Positions 63,926-64,000 of a stretch of 64,000 nt of DNA are shown here, piece by piece. The stretch spans positions 888,001-952,000 of the forward strand of contig CP114561.1 in NCBI GenBank assembly GCA_028865235.1, written 5' to 3'. Under the pieces are notes generated by a model. It was not told the origin of the DNA, searched no databases, and worked only from the letters and a program-made list of their open reading frames with translations. How positions within the stretch are numbered: the stretch's first letter is position 1; each line of letters opens with the position of its first letter. The position numbers were made by a program, and so were the translations under genes. The stretch comes from Candidatus Manganitrophus sp. Its GTDB lineage: Bacteria; Nitrospirota; Nitrospiria; SBBL01; Manganitrophaceae.

Positions 63926-64000
63926 TTCGGTCGGCCATGGCTTGCGCTTTCAAATGATCCTTTCGGAATGCACTCGACTTCAAAACCGGAATCGCCCCCG

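Overview
The window is gene-dense, G+C-rich bacterial chromosome with no insertion sequence, phage or CRISPR array that I can recognise. The organism looks Gram-negative: it has PgaA, an outer-membrane porin, and many lipoproteins. It also carries a complete Pup/UBact-type proteasome operon. That combination, with YtfI/YtfJ-like proteins and a very large two-component repertoire, suggests Nitrospirota or a related phylum. This placement is inference; no rRNA is present to prove it.

Layout: 1-9.6 kb holds housekeeping genes (dnaB end, hisZ, serA and a serine-type aminotransferase, an amiC-like amidase, truA, lgt, YtfJ/YtfI). 9.7-19.6 kb holds an exonuclease-like protein, a PPM phosphatase, an NtrC-type regulator, ribE/ribD around an esterase lipoprotein, a badly broken ppdK and a small secreted protein. 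19.6-29.8 kb holds glyQ/glyS, the pgaABCD exopolysaccharide operon and recO. 29.9-38.5 kb is a five-gene minus-strand array of four multi-PAS sensor kinases and one single-domain receiver. 38.8-42.0 kb is a cell-envelope operon with two L,D-transpeptidases. 42.1-45.9 kb has a beta-propeller lipoprotein and an M32 carboxypeptidase.

46.0-52.5 kb is the centrepiece: a good sigma70-like promoter followed by arc (proteasomal ATPase), dop, a 57-residue Pup/UBact modifier ending in Arg-Thr-Gly-Glu, prcB, prcA and pafA. Together they can tag proteins, remove tags, unfold substrates and degrade them. 52.5-57.7 kb is a second signalling block. It includes a tightly coupled methyltransferase, six-TM kinase and OmpR-type regulator set that resembles the Phc (3-hydroxy fatty acid methyl ester) quorum-sensing systems. 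58-64 kb holds purM/purN, a zinc-ribbon YbjQ protein, a TPR protein, tRNA-Ala(CGC), a receiver protein and a GGDEF/EAL protein.

Caution: about twenty genes are interrupted by single-base indels, most of them one base missing from a run of 4-7 identical bases. I treat these as probable consensus errors and give reconstructed gene spans. ppdK, which has many breaks plus an in-frame amber codon, is the exception that may be a true pseudogene. Recurrent G-rich/C-rich inverted repeats lie between genes near 2.2, 12.7 and possibly 8.5 kb.
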